From Brevundimonas sp. (GTDB lineage: Bacteria; Pseudomonadota; Alphaproteobacteria; Caulobacterales; Caulobacteraceae): a DNA stretch of 64,000 nt. The translations under genes and the position numbers were made by a program. Numbering within the stretch: position 1 is the first letter of the stretch; each line of letters begins with the position of its first letter. Below are positions 26,011 through 36,158 of the stretch, in pieces. The notes below the pieces were generated by a model that worked only from the letters and a program-made list of their open reading frames with translations, searched no databases and was not told the origin of the DNA. The stretch is taken from positions 186,001-250,000 of the forward strand of contig NZ_JACVCG010000003.1 of NCBI RefSeq assembly GCF_016742135.1. Direction: 5' to 3'.

Positions 26011-26067
26011 GGAAGGGCCTCTAGGCGAGGAAACGGGGCTTGCAAAGCCCGATACGCGGCAAGGGGG

Positions 26068-26096
26068 CTGACAAGCCGCGCCGGGGGCGCTATAGG
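26068..26096 (+). promoter_or_regulatory. Probable rimP operon promoter
   Basis: CTGACA at 26068-26073 and TATAGG at 26091-26096 are separated by 17 bases, a standard housekeeping spacing, with the GCTATA context typical of Caulobacterales. A start near 26103 would give an approximately 87-nt leader before the rimP GTG. Confidence 0.5.
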
Positions 26097-26138
26097 GCGG
26101 GCCACATCGTTGGACCGGCGTCAAACGGCGTCGTGATC

Positions 26139-26172
26139 AAGCGGCGGCCCTGAGACGGTCGGCCGCTTTTTT
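26139..26172 (+). terminator. Terminator-like hairpin in the rimP-nusA leader (candidate attenuator)
   Basis: AAGCGGC pairs with GCCGCTT. An inner GGCC/GGTC stem with one bulged base follows, and a run of six T ends at 26172. It lies between the probable promoter and the rimP GTG at 26190. The upstream gene is divergent, so there is no upstream transcript to end; premature termination of the operon itself is the natural reading. Confidence 0.65.
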
Positions 26173-26189
26173 GTTGGAGTACAGCCCGC

Positions 26190-26747
26190 GTGCGCGCCAG
26201 GACCGCCGAAGACCGCGCCCTGATCGAGATGATCGACCCCATAGCCGAGACTCTCGGCCTGGCGGTGGTGCGCGTGCGGCTGATGGGGGGTACCCAGCGT
26301 CGTCGCCTGCAGGTCATGGCCGAGCGCCCCTCGGACAACGACATCTCGGTTGAGGAGTGCGCCCGTCTGAGCCGCGCCATCTCGGAAGTCTTCGACGCCG
26401 CCGATCCGATCGCCGGCGAATATCGGCTGGAGGTCTCCTCGCCCGGGATCGACCGGCCGCTGACCCGGCTGTCTGACTTCGACCTGTTCCAGGGCTATGA
26501 GGCGCGACTGGAAACCGATCGCATGATCGAGGGCCGCAAGCGCTTCAAGGGCACCCTGGCGGGGACCGACGAAGGCCATGTCTGCATCGACCTCGAGGGC
26601 GAGGAGGACACCGCCCTGATCCCGTTTGACTGGCTGGTCGACGCCAAGCTGGTCCTGACCGACGACCTGATGAAGGCGGGGGCCGAAAGGCGCGCCGCCC
26701 GTACCGCTTCCGACATCGACACCCATTCTACCGACTCCGAGGACTGA
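26190..26747 (+). CDS. rimP: Ribosome maturation factor RimP
   Basis: A 185-residue protein needed for 30S subunit maturation. GTG 26190 begins [33 protein letters not shown]. The two-domain YhbC fold is evident: [26 protein letters not shown], then [15 protein letters not shown] (the family signature) and a C-terminal SH3-like domain. The acidic C-terminal tail ends three bases before the nusA ATG. It is the first gene of the nusA-infB operon, as in most proteobacteria. Confidence 0.95.
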   Translation: MRARTAEDRALIEMIDPIAETLGLAVVRVRLMGGTQRRRLQVMAERPSDNDISVEECARLSRAISEVFDAADPIAGEYRLEVSSPGIDRPLTRLSDFDLFQGYEARLETDRMIEGRKRFKGTLAGTDEGHVCIDLEGEEDTALIPFDWLVDAKLVLTDDLMKAGAERRAARTASDIDTHSTDSED

Positions 26748-26750
26748 CCC

Positions 26751-28505
26751 ATGGCCGTGACCGGCGTTTCCGCGAACCGTCTCGAACTGCTCCAGATCGC
26801 CAATGCGGTGGCGCAGGAGAAGAACATCGACCGCGAGATCGTCATCGAGGCGATCGAGGAGGCCATCCAGAAGGGTGCCAAGTCGCGTTACGGTGCTCAC
26901 CACGACATCCGGGCCAGCCTGGATCCCAAGACGGGCGAACTGTCCCTGACCCGCCACGTCACCATCGTCGAGGACGACTGGCAGCCCGAGGACGAGCTGG
27001 AAGAGTTCAACGACTCGGCCATGGTCCGTCTCCGCGATGCGCTGAAGCGCGATCCGGACGCCGTGGTCGGCAAGGAATATGTCGAGGAACTGCCGCCGTT
27101 CGAATTCGGTCGCGTCCAGACCCAGATGGCCCGTCAGGTCGTCACCGGAAAGGTCCGCGAGGCCGAGCGCGCCAACCAGTACGAGGAGTTCAAGGACCGC
27201 GTCGGCGAGATCGTCAACGGCACGGTCAAGCGCGTCGAATACGGCAACACCATTGTCGACCTGGGCCGGGGCGAGGGCATCATGCGCCGCAACGACTCGA
27301 TCCCGCGCGAACTGTTCAACGTGGGCGACCGCATCCGCACGTACATCTATGACGTCCGGCCCGAGGCCAAGGGCCCGCAGGTCATGCTGTCGCGCGCCCA
27401 CCCCGGCTTCATGGCCAAGCTGTTCGCCCAGGAAGTGCCCGAGGTCTATGACGGCGTGATCGAGATCCGCGCCGCCGCCCGCGATGCCGGCTCGCGCGCC
27501 AAGATGGCCGTCGTGTCGAACGACAGCTCCATCGACCCGGTCGGGGCCTGCGTCGGCATGCGCGGGTCGCGGGTGCAGGCGGTGGTGGCCGAGCTGCAGG
27601 GCGAGAAGATCGACATCATCCAGTGGAACCCGGACGAGCCCACCTTCATCGTTAACGCCCTGGCCCCGGCCGAGGTGTCCAAGGTCGTGCTCGATGAAGA
27701 GGCCGACCGCGTCGAGGTGGTGGTGCCCGACGAACAGCTGTCGCTGGCCATCGGCCGTCGCGGCCAGAACGTCCGCCTGGCCTCGCAGCTGACCGGCTGG
27801 CAGATCGACATCATCACCGAGACCCAGGACAGCGAGCGTCGCCAGCGCGAGTTCGCCGAACGCACCACCCTGTTCCAGGAAGCGCTGGACGTGGACGAGG
27901 TGATCGCCCAGCTGCTGGTCACGGAAGGCTTTGCCACGGTCGAGGATCTGGCCTTTGTCGAGCCCTATGAAATCTCGGACATCGAGGGCTTCGACGAGGA
28001 AACCGCCGAGGAGCTGCAGGCCCGCGCCCGTGACTTCCTGGACCGTCAGGCCGCCGAGCTGGACGCGAAGCGCAAGGACCTGGGCGTCGAGGACGGCGTG
28101 CTGGAGGTTCCGGGCGTGACCCTGCAGATGGCGGTGGCCCTCGGCGAGGCCGGCGTGAAGACGGTCGAGGACCTGGCCGATCTGGCCACCGACGAAATCC
28201 GCGGCGGCTATGAGATGAAGAACGGCGAGCGGGTCAAGGTGCCCGGCGTGCTGGAGAGCTTCAACCTGGCCCAGGAAGATGCCGAACTGCTGATCCTGCA
28301 GGCCCGCGTGGCTGCCGGCTGGATCGACGCCTCGGAACTGCCGCAGCCGGAGCCCGAGCCCGAATATGAGGCGGAGGAAGGCGAGGATTCCTATGACGCC
28401 GACGCCGTCTTCTCGGGCCAGAGCGGCGACGATGAAACGGTAGAGGATGTCGAGGGCGAGACCCTCGACACCGTCGACGCCGACCTCGACGACCGCGACG
28501 CGTGA
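26751..28505 (+). CDS. nusA: Transcription termination/antitermination protein NusA
   Basis: A 584-residue RNA polymerase-binding elongation factor controlling pausing, Rho-dependent and intrinsic termination, and antitermination. Order: N-terminal RNAP-binding domain (about 1-125), S1 domain ([25 protein letters not shown]), KH1 and KH2 domains ([38 protein letters not shown]), and C-terminal helix-hairpin-helix acidic repeats. A very acidic tail follows (about 530-584), longer than in E. coli. The preceding leader hairpin could allow autoregulation. Confidence 0.97.
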   Translation: MAVTGVSANRLELLQIANAVAQEKNIDREIVIEAIEEAIQKGAKSRYGAHHDIRASLDPKTGELSLTRHVTIVEDDWQPEDELEEFNDSAMVRLRDALKRDPDAVVGKEYVEELPPFEFGRVQTQMARQVVTGKVREAERANQYEEFKDRVGEIVNGTVKRVEYGNTIVDLGRGEGIMRRNDSIPRELFNVGDRIRTYIYDVRPEAKGPQVMLSRAHPGFMAKLFAQEVPEVYDGVIEIRAAARDAGSRAKMAVVSNDSSIDPVGACVGMRGSRVQAVVAELQGEKIDIIQWNPDEPTFIVNALAPAEVSKVVLDEEADRVEVVVPDEQLSLAIGRRGQNVRLASQLTGWQIDIITETQDSERRQREFAERTTLFQEALDVDEVIAQLLVTEGFATVEDLAFVEPYEISDIEGFDEETAEELQARARDFLDRQAAELDAKRKDLGVEDGVLEVPGVTLQMAVALGEAGVKTVEDLADLATDEIRGGYEMKNGERVKVPGVLESFNLAQEDAELLILQARVAAGWIDASELPQPEPEPEYEAEEGEDSYDADAVFSGQSGDDETVEDVEGETLDTVDADLDDRDA

Positions 28506-28523
28506 TGGGAGACCGGACCGTCC

Positions 28524-29240
28524 ATGGGGCTCGCCGAAGCACAGGCTGAACGGGAACGCCGCGATCTGGTCACGCGCCAGGTCATGGACGAGTCTGCCCT
28601 GATCCGCTTCGTCGTGGCCCCGGACGGTCAGGTCGTGCCCGATCTGGCGCGCAAACTGCCGGGTCGGGGCCTGTGGGTCGCCGCCGACCGCGCCTCGGTC
28701 ACGGCGGCTGCCAGGGGTCTGTTTTCGCGAGCCGCGAAGGCCCCGGTCCAGGCCGCCCCCGATCTGGCCGATCAGGTCGAAAGCCTGCTGGTCCGTCGCT
28801 GTCTGGAGCAGCTGGGGCTTGCCCGCCGCGAAGGCGTGCTTATCTCCGGCTTCGAGAAATCAGCGGCCGCGATCAAGGGCGGTCGGGCCGCCTGGCTGAT
28901 CGAGGCCGCGGACGGCGCGCGCGACGGGCGCCAGCGCCTGATGGCCCTCATGCGGCACGCCGCCCGACCCGTCGGCCTGTGCGGCGCATTCGGGGCGGAA
29001 GAATTGAGTTTGGCCCTGGGGCTGGAAAATGCGATACACAGCGTGCTGCTTGCAGGCGGACGCGCGGATCGCTGGACCCTTGAGGTCAACAGATTGGCGG
29101 GTTTTCGTCCGCTTCATCCGCGGGAGTGGGATCGGGCCGGGCCCGGCCACACCTCCGGGGACGGACCGAACGACCCTTGTGACGATGGGCTCCTTGGCGG
29201 GCCCGGGCAGGCTGTGGACGGGCGGGGTTCCGACTCCTGA
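28524..29240 (+). CDS. YlxR-type (DUF448) RNA-binding protein with an L7Ae-like domain
   Basis: A 238-residue protein between nusA and infB, the normal place of ylxR. The N-terminal YlxR domain shows CVTR-type positions replaced by [18 protein letters not shown] and the [10 protein letters not shown] signature. The middle carries an L7Ae/L30e-like region ([21 protein letters not shown]). The C-terminal about 45 residues are Gly/Asp-rich and disordered. The family is thought to bind RNA and nucleoid; its exact role is unsettled. The usual Cys of the C-x-x-R motif is absent here. Confidence 0.85.
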   Translation: MGLAEAQAERERRDLVTRQVMDESALIRFVVAPDGQVVPDLARKLPGRGLWVAADRASVTAAARGLFSRAAKAPVQAAPDLADQVESLLVRRCLEQLGLARREGVLISGFEKSAAAIKGGRAAWLIEAADGARDGRQRLMALMRHAARPVGLCGAFGAEELSLALGLENAIHSVLLAGGRADRWTLEVNRLAGFRPLHPREWDRAGPGHTSGDGPNDPCDDGLLGGPGQAVDGRGSDS

Positions 29241-29320
29241 AGGGGAGGCGGGGCGCGCTCGCCCTTTTGTGTTTGATACGTGGCGTCGGGATTGTCCCGG
29301 CGTCCAGACGAAGCGACCGG

Positions 29321-32257
29321 ATGACCGACGAGAACGACAAGACCCAGGACGGCAAGAAGACCGAGACCTCCAGCGCCACGGGCACGGGTGCCGCGACCCC
29401 GCAGACGGGACCGCGCGCGCCGCTGAGCCTGAAGCCGCGCGCGACGGGCTCCGTCTCGACCGGCACGGTCCGCCAGAGCTTCAGCCACGGCCGCACCAAG
29501 ACGGTCGTGGTTGAGACCAAGCGCCGTGCCGGAGCGCCGGTGCAGCCGCGCACCCAGGGCTTTGACGTCGCCGGACGCCGGCCCGCGCCGCCGCGTGCCG
29601 AGGCCCCCGCGCCGCGCCCGACGGATGCCGGCGGCCTGTCCTCCGAGGAACAGGAAGCCCGCCGCCGCGCCATCGAGGCCGCCCAGGCCGAGCGCGCCGC
29701 CCGCGAAAAGGCCGCCGCCGCCGAGCGCGCCAAGCGCGAGGAAGCCACGCGCAAGCTGGCCGAAACCGCCCAGAGCGAAGCCGCCGCCGCGAGGGCCGCG
29801 GCCGAAGCCGCCCGGGCCGAAGCCGCCAAGCTGGGCGCGACCGCACCCAGGCCGGCCGCGCCGGCCAAGACCGAGGCCCCCAGGGCCGAGCCGATCGCCG
29901 AAAAGCCCGCGCCCGCCCCGACGACCCCTTCCGCGCCCGAGGCCCCGGCCCGTCCGGCGCGGCCCGCCGTCAATTTCGGCCAGCGCGTGCCCAAGCCCGG
30001 CCAGCCGCGCCGCGCGCCCCCCGAACGCCCCGCCTTTGGGGGGCGGTCGGCGCGCGAGGTCGCGCTCAGCGGACCGCCCGGCGGTGCCGCCGGTCGCCCC
30101 CGCGTGCCCAGCGAGCCGGTGCGCTATTCCGCCAATGCCCCGCGCCCCGCGCCGGGTGGAGCGCCCGGCGGTCGGGGAGCACCCGCCGGTCGCGGCGCGC
30201 CCGCCGCTGCCCCGGCCACGCCCGAAGTTTCGCGTCCCGCCCGTTCCGCCGGTGGTTTTGCCGGGCGCGCCGGTCGTCCCGAGGATGATCGGGATCGCCG
30301 TTTCTCGGATGCCGGTCCGGGCAAGGCCATCAGCCGCACGCGCGGCGAGCCCAAGCGCCGCGAAGGCCGTCTGACCATCCAGGCCCTGGCCGGGGGTGAC
30401 GAGGACGCCGCCGAACGGATGCGCTCGCTGGCCTCGGTGCGCCGGGCCCGCGAACGCGAGAAGGAAAAGCGCAAGGGCGGCACCTCGGAAGTGCCGAACC
30501 GTCCGCGTGAAGTGGTCATTCCGGACGTCATCACCGTCGGCGATCTGGCCAACCGGATGGCCGTGCGCGGCGTGGACATCGTCAAATTCCTGATGCGTCA
30601 GGGCATGATGATGAAGATCAACGACGTGATCGATTCCGACACCGCCGAACTGGTGGCCGACGAATACGGCATGACGGTCAAGCGCGTATCCGAGTCCGAC
30701 GTCGAGGAAGGCTTCCTGGCCGAGGCGGACGACGCCGACGCCACCACGCCGCGCTTCCCCGTCGTCGCCGTCATGGGTCACGTCGACCACGGCAAGACCA
30801 GCCTGCTGGATGCCCTGCGCACCACTGATGTGGCGACCGGAGAGGCCGGCGGCATCACCCAGCACATCGGTGCCTATCAGGTGCGCCTGAAGGATGACCA
30901 GCGCATCACCTTCCTGGACACGCCCGGCCACGCGGCCTTCTCGGCCATGCGGGCGCGCGGCGCCAATGTCACCGACATCGTCATCCTGGTGGTGGCGGCG
31001 GACGACGGCGTCATGCCCCAGACGATCGAGGCCATCCAGCACGCCAGGGCGGCCGACGCTCCCCTGATCGTGGCGATCAACAAGATCGACAAGCCCGGGG
31101 CCAATCCGCAGAAGGTCATCAACGAGCTGCTGCAGCACGAGGTGATCGCCGAAACCCTGGGTGGCGACACCCAGATGATCGAGGTCTCGGCCAAGGAACG
31201 CACCAATCTCGACGCCCTGATCGAGGCCATTCTGGTGCAGGCCGAGGTCATGGACCTGCGCGCCAACCCCGACCGCTCGGCCGAGGGTGTGGTGATCGAA
31301 TCCAAGCTGGACAAGGGCCGCGGCCCCGTGGGCACCGTGCTGGTCAAGCGCGGCACCCTGCGTCGTGGCGACATCGTCGTGGCCGGCTCCGCCTGGGGCA
31401 AGGTTCGTGCCCTGCTGGACGAACGCAACGCCCAGCTGGAAGAGGCCGGACCCTCGGTTCCGGTCGAGATTCTGGGCCTGGACGAGCCGCCCTCGCCCGG
31501 TGAGGTGTTCGCCGTGGTCGAGACCGAGGCCCGCGCCCGCGAGCTGACCGACTTCCGCGAGCGCAAGCAGCGTGAAAAGGCGACCGCCGCCAACCCCGTG
31601 TCGCTGGCCGACATGATGGCCAAGCTGGGCTCGAAGAAGATCTCGGAACTGCCCGTGGTCATCAAGGCCGATGTGCAGGGCTCGAGCGAGGCCATCGCCG
31701 GATCGCTGCAGGCCATGGGCAATGACGAGGTCCGCGCCCGGGTCGTCTTCCAGGGTGCCGGCGGCATCACCGAAAGCGACGTCAACCTGGCCAAGACGGC
31801 GGGGGCCCCCATCCTGGGCTTCAACGTCCGGGCCTCGAAGCAGGCGCGCGAGCTGGCCGATCGGGAAGGGGTGGAGATCCGCTACTATTCGATCATCTAC
31901 GACCTGCTCGACGACATGAAGGGCGTGCTGTCGGGCATGCTGGCGCCGATCCAGCGCGAGACCTGGCTGGGCAATGCCAAGGTGCTGCAGGTGTTCGACA
32001 TCTCGAAGGTCGGCAAGATCGCCGGCTGCCGGGTCAGCGAGGGCGTGGTCCGCAAGGGTGCCCGCGTCCGGATCGTGCGCGACGACATCGTCGTGCTGGA
32101 ACTGGGCACGCTCAACACGCTCAAGCGCTTCAAGGATGAGGTCAATGAAGTGCCCTCGGGCCAGGAATGCGGCATGCAGTTCCAGGGCTTCCAGGACATC
32201 AAGGAAGGCGACCTCATCGAGTGCTTCACCGTCGAGGAGATCAAGCGCGAACTGTAG
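29321..32257 (+). CDS. infB: Translation initiation factor IF-2
   Basis: A 978-residue GTPase that places initiator tRNA on the ribosome. ATG 29321 begins [12 protein letters not shown], and an earlier in-frame TTG adds intergenic sequence. The first about 400 residues are low-complexity Ala/Pro/Arg/Glu with a helical [18 protein letters not shown] region, typical of alphaproteobacterial IF-2. The IF2 N-terminal subdomain ([18 protein letters not shown]) follows. G1 begins at residue 486 (GHVDHGKTS), then DTPGHAAF and NKIDKPG, then domains II-IV ending [14 protein letters not shown]. It is the core member of this operon. Confidence 0.98.
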   Translation: MTDENDKTQDGKKTETSSATGTGAATPQTGPRAPLSLKPRATGSVSTGTVRQSFSHGRTKTVVVETKRRAGAPVQPRTQGFDVAGRRPAPPRAEAPAPRPTDAGGLSSEEQEARRRAIEAAQAERAAREKAAAAERAKREEATRKLAETAQSEAAAARAAAEAARAEAAKLGATAPRPAAPAKTEAPRAEPIAEKPAPAPTTPSAPEAPARPARPAVNFGQRVPKPGQPRRAPPERPAFGGRSAREVALSGPPGGAAGRPRVPSEPVRYSANAPRPAPGGAPGGRGAPAGRGAPAAAPATPEVSRPARSAGGFAGRAGRPEDDRDRRFSDAGPGKAISRTRGEPKRREGRLTIQALAGGDEDAAERMRSLASVRRAREREKEKRKGGTSEVPNRPREVVIPDVITVGDLANRMAVRGVDIVKFLMRQGMMMKINDVIDSDTAELVADEYGMTVKRVSESDVEEGFLAEADDADATTPRFPVVAVMGHVDHGKTSLLDALRTTDVATGEAGGITQHIGAYQVRLKDDQRITFLDTPGHAAFSAMRARGANVTDIVILVVAADDGVMPQTIEAIQHARAADAPLIVAINKIDKPGANPQKVINELLQHEVIAETLGGDTQMIEVSAKERTNLDALIEAILVQAEVMDLRANPDRSAEGVVIESKLDKGRGPVGTVLVKRGTLRRGDIVVAGSAWGKVRALLDERNAQLEEAGPSVPVEILGLDEPPSPGEVFAVVETEARARELTDFRERKQREKATAANPVSLADMMAKLGSKKISELPVVIKADVQGSSEAIAGSLQAMGNDEVRARVVFQGAGGITESDVNLAKTAGAPILGFNVRASKQARELADREGVEIRYYSIIYDLLDDMKGVLSGMLAPIQRETWLGNAKVLQVFDISKVGKIAGCRVSEGVVRKGARVRIVRDDIVVLELGTLNTLKRFKDEVNEVPSGQECGMQFQGFQDIKEGDLIECFTVEEIKREL

Positions 32258-32293
32258 ACGCGCCTGATCATCACCCCCCACCGGAGACCGGTC

Positions 32294-32809
32294 ATGAAAC
32301 GTCTTGCCACAGGCCTTCTGTTGCTCGCCCTCATGGCCGGCCCGGCGGCGGCCGAAACCCGCTTCTGGGCCTATGACGCGGCCGACCGCGTCACCCAGGC
32401 CCTGACGCGCGGCATCACCATCGAAATCCGGCGGAATTTCTTTGGTGCCGTCAGTGTCCAGCGCCTGTTCTCGACCACCGCACGCGGCTCGGCCGAAATC
32501 CGCCGGGGCGGTCCCGCCGCCACCCGCGCGGCCCTGCCGGCCGGCATTCGCGCCAATGACATCTATGGCATCGTCAAGGAGGGCGACGGTCGGGGTCTGG
32601 TCCGGGCGCTGTGTCCCGGTGCCGACGACGCCTGGCTGCTGACCGGGCGCATCCGCCAGGGCGATCCCATAACCCTGCACGCCGTAGGTCGCTGGGCCGA
32701 CGGCGCCTATCGCCACTGTGTGACGCTCAGCTATTCCTATCGCGGCGAGTGGACCCTACCCGAGGGCGCCGTGCCCCAGCCTGACGAAACCTCCCCCTCG
32801 GCGCGATAA
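32294..32809 (+). CDS. Secreted protein of unknown function
   Basis: A 171-residue protein with a signal peptide (MKRLATGLLLLALMAGPAAAE, cleavage after AAA). The mature domain contains two cysteines (RALCPGADD and YRHCVTLSYSY) that could form a disulfide, and alternating hydrophobic residues suggesting a beta-rich fold. No family is recognised. It sits 36 bp after infB and starts a block of three non-translation genes inside the infB-rbfA interval. It looks real because of the signal peptide, GC3 pattern and ribosome binding site (CCGGAGACCGGTC). Confidence 0.75.
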   Translation: MKRLATGLLLLALMAGPAAAETRFWAYDAADRVTQALTRGITIEIRRNFFGAVSVQRLFSTTARGSAEIRRGGPAATRAALPAGIRANDIYGIVKEGDGRGLVRALCPGADDAWLLTGRIRQGDPITLHAVGRWADGAYRHCVTLSYSYRGEWTLPEGAVPQPDETSPSAR

Positions 32810-32880
32810 GGCTTTCGAACCGTCATGGATGGCTGTTAGCGTCGATCCATGTGTCCCGATCCGTCCCGCCCGAGCGCCGC

Positions 32881-33417
32881 ATGAGACGCCTTTTCGACCT
32901 GCTCGGGGTGCTGGGTCTGGTCCTGCTGCTGTCGGCCTTTGACGAACGCGGCGCGGAACAGACGGTCACCCGTGTCCGCGCCGAATTGACCGACATATGG
33001 GCCCGCGTGTCCCCCTCGACGCCGGCGGCCTCTTCCGTGCCGACCCGGGCGGCGGATCATGCGCTGCGCGGCGCGTTCGCCGCCTCGGGCGAGGCCTCGC
33101 CCTGGCCCGCGCTGCTGGCCGACGGGGCCCGGCTGGAGATTTCCGGACTGGGGGCCCTGCGGACGCGGCCCCACCGCATCGCTTCGGGATCGGAGCCGCC
33201 CTTTGCCTCGGCGGGCCTCACACCCGGGCAACAGGTTGAGCTGCGCGAGATCGTCGACATGATCCCCGCCGAGCGGGGCCGGCCCCTGTGCGCCCCTGAC
33301 GCGCCCCGCTATCTGGCGCTGGCGGGTCAGGGGCGGACCCTGCGCCTGATGGCCTTCGCCGACCGGCCCGAAGGTGATGCCCGGGCTTGCGCCGATCTGG
33401 CCTTCGATATTCCCTGA
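32881..33417 (+). CDS. Membrane-anchored or secreted protein of unknown function
   Basis: ATG 32881 gives 178 residues starting MRRLFDLLGVLGLVLLLSAF, a single hydrophobic segment that may be a signal anchor. A GTG at 32851 would add ten residues. The rest is a soluble domain with two late cysteines (RPLCAPDA and DARACADLAF). I recognise no domain. It is followed after 23 bp by the DUF2459 gene, in the same direction. Confidence 0.65.
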   Translation: MRRLFDLLGVLGLVLLLSAFDERGAEQTVTRVRAELTDIWARVSPSTPAASSVPTRAADHALRGAFAASGEASPWPALLADGARLEISGLGALRTRPHRIASGSEPPFASAGLTPGQQVELREIVDMIPAERGRPLCAPDAPRYLALAGQGRTLRLMAFADRPEGDARACADLAFDIP

Positions 33418-33440
33418 CGACCGGCAGTGCGGAGACGGAC

Positions 33441-34124
33441 ATGAGCGGGGCGATCCGCATCCTGATGGCCGGACTGGCCGGGGCGATCCTGGGGTTGATC
33501 AGCTGGTCCGTGTCCGGACCGGACCTGCCGCGCGGCGGGTCTGACGCCGTGCCGGTGCGGATCGACAGCAACGGCTTTCACACCGATCTGGTCATGGACC
33601 GCGCGCCCCTGATCGCGCGGGGCGGGCCACTGGCCGAACTGGTCGCAGGCCTCGGCCCGGGCGAGGCCGTACGCATCGGCTGGGGCGATGCCCGCTTCTA
33701 CGTCGATCAGAGCCCGGTCACCGCGCGCCTGCCCGACGGGGTCCGGGCCCTGTTCGCGCCCGGCAATCCCTCGGTCGTCATGCTCAGCCCGGTTGATCGA
33801 CTGACCCCGGTGCGCGATCCAGAGCGCCAGGTGAAACTGACCCTGTCGCCCGACGCCTTTGAGGCCCTGGCCGCCCGGATCGAGGCATCGCTGGACCTGC
33901 CGGGGGGTGCGCCCCGGCTCAGCGCCACGGGGCCGGACGGGCGCACCCGCTTCTATGCCTCGGCAGAGACTTTCTGGATCGGGCGGATGTGCAATCGCTG
34001 GACGGCCGAGGTGCTGGCGGCCGCAGGCCTGACCGTCCATCCCGGGCGGACGGTCGTGGCCGGAGCCGTGCTGGCCGATGCCCGCTCCGCCGTGCCGCTG
34101 GACAGGTTGGGCGCGGGCGACTAA
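33441..34124 (+). CDS. DUF2459/TIGR02117-family protein
   Basis: A 227-residue protein from ATG 33441 with an N-terminal hydrophobic anchor (IRILMAGLAGAILGLISW). The family hallmark is an early N-G-x-H-(T/S) segment (RIDSNGFHTDLVM), then GWGDARFY and a late NRWTAEVLAAAGL. The family is called conserved hypothetical and in some bacteria occurs near urease genes; a cysteine/His catalytic site has been suggested but not shown here. There are no urease genes in this window. It is the last of the three genes interrupting infB-rbfA. Confidence 0.75.
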   Translation: MSGAIRILMAGLAGAILGLISWSVSGPDLPRGGSDAVPVRIDSNGFHTDLVMDRAPLIARGGPLAELVAGLGPGEAVRIGWGDARFYVDQSPVTARLPDGVRALFAPGNPSVVMLSPVDRLTPVRDPERQVKLTLSPDAFEALAARIEASLDLPGGAPRLSATGPDGRTRFYASAETFWIGRMCNRWTAEVLAAAGLTVHPGRTVVAGAVLADARSAVPLDRLGAGD

Positions 34125-34183
34125 ACCGCGCCCCCTTGTGCGCCGGCCCCCTCGCCGGCCGCCATAGAGCGAGAAAAACCGCC

Positions 34184-34624
34184 ATGAGCCGACGCAAACA
34201 CAGCGACACGGCCGGCCACGGCCCCAGCCAGCGCCAGCTGCGCGCCGCCGAACTGGTCCGCCACGCCCTGGTCGACATCCTGCGCGAGGAAGACATCCAC
34301 GACGAGGCCCTGTCCGGCGTCTCGGTAACGGTGACCGAGGTGCGCCTGTCGCCCGACCTCAAGCACGCCACCTGTTTCGTCGAGCCGCTGGGCGCCGGAA
34401 TCGAGACCGCCCCCGTCGCCGGCCATGAAAGCGAGATCGTCAAGGCCCTGAACGCCCACGCCAAATTCCTGCGAGGCGTGCTGGGACGCCGCATCGACAT
34501 GAAGTTCACCCCCGACCTGCGCTTCCGCCACGACGAGAGTTTTGAGGTCGCGGCCCGCATGGACGCCCTGCTGGCCGACCCGCGCGTTCAGGCCGACCTG
34601 CAGGACGACGGGGACGAAGAATGA
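34184..34624 (+). CDS. rbfA: Ribosome-binding factor A
   Basis: A 146-residue KH-fold protein required for late 30S maturation and cold adaptation. ATG 34184 begins SRRKHSDTAGHGPSQRQLRAAELVRHALVDIL. The family core VSVTVTEVRLSPDLKHATCFV and RRIDMKFTPDLRFRHDESFE are intact. The C-terminus is acidic. A G/C-rich inverted repeat of about 140 bp separates it from truB. Confidence 0.96.
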   Translation: MSRRKHSDTAGHGPSQRQLRAAELVRHALVDILREEDIHDEALSGVSVTVTEVRLSPDLKHATCFVEPLGAGIETAPVAGHESEIVKALNAHAKFLRGVLGRRIDMKFTPDLRFRHDESFEVAARMDALLADPRVQADLQDDGDEE

Positions 34625-34763
34625 TCCTCCCCCGCCGCTTTGCGGGGGAGGGGGACCCCGAAGGGGTGGAGGGGGCGACGGCCGGCGCACCGCTTGATTT
34701 CGCCCCCTCCACCAGCTTCGCTGGTCCCCCTCCCCCCTTCGCTATGCGAGTGGGGAGGATCCG
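34622..34763. repeat. G/C-rich inverted-repeat element between rbfA and truB
   Basis: It begins at the rbfA stop with CCTCCCCC-loop-GCGGGGGAGG, continues GGGACCCCGAAGGGGTGGAG, and has a central spacer. It then mirrors itself with GCCCCCTCCACC, TGGTCCCCCTCCCCC and a final GGGGAGGATC. The same modules (GGGGGACC, GAGCCCCCTCCACC, TGGTCCCCCTCCCCC) occur at 38800-38946. It can fold into one long cruciform or RNA stem and ends just before the truB ATG. Confidence 0.8.
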
Positions 34764-34766
34764 CTG

Positions 34767-35696
34767 ATGGCCCGCCGCAAGCGCGGTCAGGCCGTCAACG
34801 GCTGGGTCTGCCTCGACAAGCCGCTGGCGCTGGGCTCGACCGAGGCCGTGTCGATCGTGCGGCGCCTGTTCGATGCGCAGAAAGCGGGCCATGCTGGCAC
34901 GCTGGATCCTCTGGCCACCGGCATCCTGCCGATTGCCCTGGGCGAAGCGACCAAGACGGTGCCGTTCATGATGGACGCCGAAAAGGTCTATCGCTTCACC
35001 ATCACCTGGGGCGTCTCGACCGACAGCGTCGACGCCGAAGGCACGGAGATCGCCCGCTCGGACGCCCGCCCCCCGCGGGAGGCGGTCGAGGCCGCCCTGC
35101 CGACCTTCGTAGGTGAGATCGAGCAGGTGCCGCCGCGGTTTTCCGCCATCAAGGTCGACGGCCAGCGCGCCTATGACCTGGCCCGCGAGGGCGAGGCCTT
35201 CGAGCTGAAAGCCCGGCCCGTGACCATCCATGAGGCCGCGATCACCGCCTCGGACACGGACAGCGTCGAGATCCGGGTGCGGACCGGCAAGGGCGTCTAT
35301 ATCCGCTCGCTGGCGCGCGATCTGGCGGTCATGCTGGGCGCCGAGGGGCATGTGACGGCGCTCCGGCGCGAGCGGGTGGGGCCGTTTTCGACCGATAATG
35401 CGGTCACACTGGATATTCTGCGGGAAATGGTGCATAGGGGCGCCGCCTCGGAAGGTCTTCTTCCGGTCGCGACCGCTCTGGACGACATCCCGGATCTGGC
35501 CGTGACCGCGACGGATGCCTTCTCGCTTCGGCAGGGACGGCCGATCCTTCTGCTTCCCCGACAGATCGAAACCCTGAAGGCCCGGCTTTTGCCCGGCTCG
35601 CGGACCGTTTCGGCCTTCGAGGACGGAACCCTGGTCGCCCTTTGTCAGATGCGGGCCGGTCGGCTTGAACCCGACCGCGTTTTCAACCTGTCCTGA
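34767..35696 (+). CDS. truB: tRNA pseudouridine(55) synthase
   Basis: A 309-residue enzyme making pseudouridine 55 in the T-loop. The N-terminus carries GWVCLDKPLALGSTEAV and the catalytic motif GHAGTLDPLATGILPIALG with the nucleophilic Asp. It continues with PPRFSAIKVDGQRAYDLAREG and GTYIRS-type GVYIRSLARDLA. The C-terminal PUA-like region is weakly conserved. Position after rbfA is the standard operon order. Confidence 0.96.
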   Translation: MARRKRGQAVNGWVCLDKPLALGSTEAVSIVRRLFDAQKAGHAGTLDPLATGILPIALGEATKTVPFMMDAEKVYRFTITWGVSTDSVDAEGTEIARSDARPPREAVEAALPTFVGEIEQVPPRFSAIKVDGQRAYDLAREGEAFELKARPVTIHEAAITASDTDSVEIRVRTGKGVYIRSLARDLAVMLGAEGHVTALRRERVGPFSTDNAVTLDILREMVHRGAASEGLLPVATALDDIPDLAVTATDAFSLRQGRPILLLPRQIETLKARLLPGSRTVSAFEDGTLVALCQMRAGRLEPDRVFNLS

Positions 35697-35715
35697 CGCC
35701 AAAAAGCCAGGGACG

Positions 35716-35756
35716 GCCCTCAAGCAGCGAGCCACCGCGTGGCGAGCGTCAGGGCC
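35716..35756. repeat. 41-bp hairpin repeat, copy A (upstream of rpsO)
   Basis: It contains the hairpin GCCAC-CGC-GTGGC flanked by CGA and GAGCG. An outer GGCCCT (from 35715) pairs with AGGGCC. A second copy lies at 43003-43043 with 36 of 41 positions equal. Here it ends 18 bp before the rpsO ATG. Confidence 0.8.
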
Positions 35757-35774
35757 ACTTTATGGAGTTAAACG

Positions 35775-36044
35775 ATGTCGATTACGCCTCAACGCAAGGC
35801 TGAAGTCATCACCGAGAATGCGCGCGGCGCCGGCGACACCGGTTCCGCCGAGGTGCAGGTGGCCATCCTGACCGAACGGATCGCCAACCTGACCGAGCAC
35901 TTCAAGACCCACAAGAAGGACAACCACAGCCGTCGCGGCCTGCTCAAGCTGGTGTCGCAACGCCGGGGCCTTCTGGACCACCTCAAGAAAGTCGACGAAG
36001 GCCGCTATGCCGCCCTCATCGAAAAACTGGGCCTGCGCCGCTAG
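35775..36044 (+). CDS. rpsO: 30S ribosomal protein S15
   Basis: A complete 89-residue S15: [36 protein letters not shown], then [27 protein letters not shown] and the C-terminal IEKLGLRR. It binds the 16S rRNA central domain and in other bacteria represses its own translation through the leader. The 41-bp hairpin repeat just upstream replaces any obvious S15-like leader pseudoknot. An intrinsic terminator follows, so pnp probably has its own promoter. Confidence 0.98.
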   Translation: MSITPQRKAEVITENARGAGDTGSAEVQVAILTERIANLTEHFKTHKKDNHSRRGLLKLVSQRRGLLDHLKKVDEGRYAALIEKLGLRR

Positions 36045-36060
36045 GGCCAGGTGACGGGAA

Positions 36061-36087
36061 GGGCCCGCGAGACGGGCCCTTTCTCTT
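36061..36087 (+). terminator. Intrinsic terminator after rpsO
   Basis: A perfect 7-bp stem GGGCCCG/CGGGCCC with loop CGAGA, followed by TTTCTCTT, begins 17 bases after the rpsO stop. Confidence 0.8.
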
Positions 36088-36158
36088 ATCCGCCATCGGC
36101 GGACCGGAGGCAGACGCCTCCACGACGCGAGGGCCACGCCGGTCCTCTTCCACCCCCG

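Noticed and set aside
29114..32716. A 1200-residue open frame on the minus strand opposite infB
   Set aside because: It mirrors infB in antisense and runs long because of the GC-rich third positions. Its composition is His/Gly/Asp-rich without any domain.
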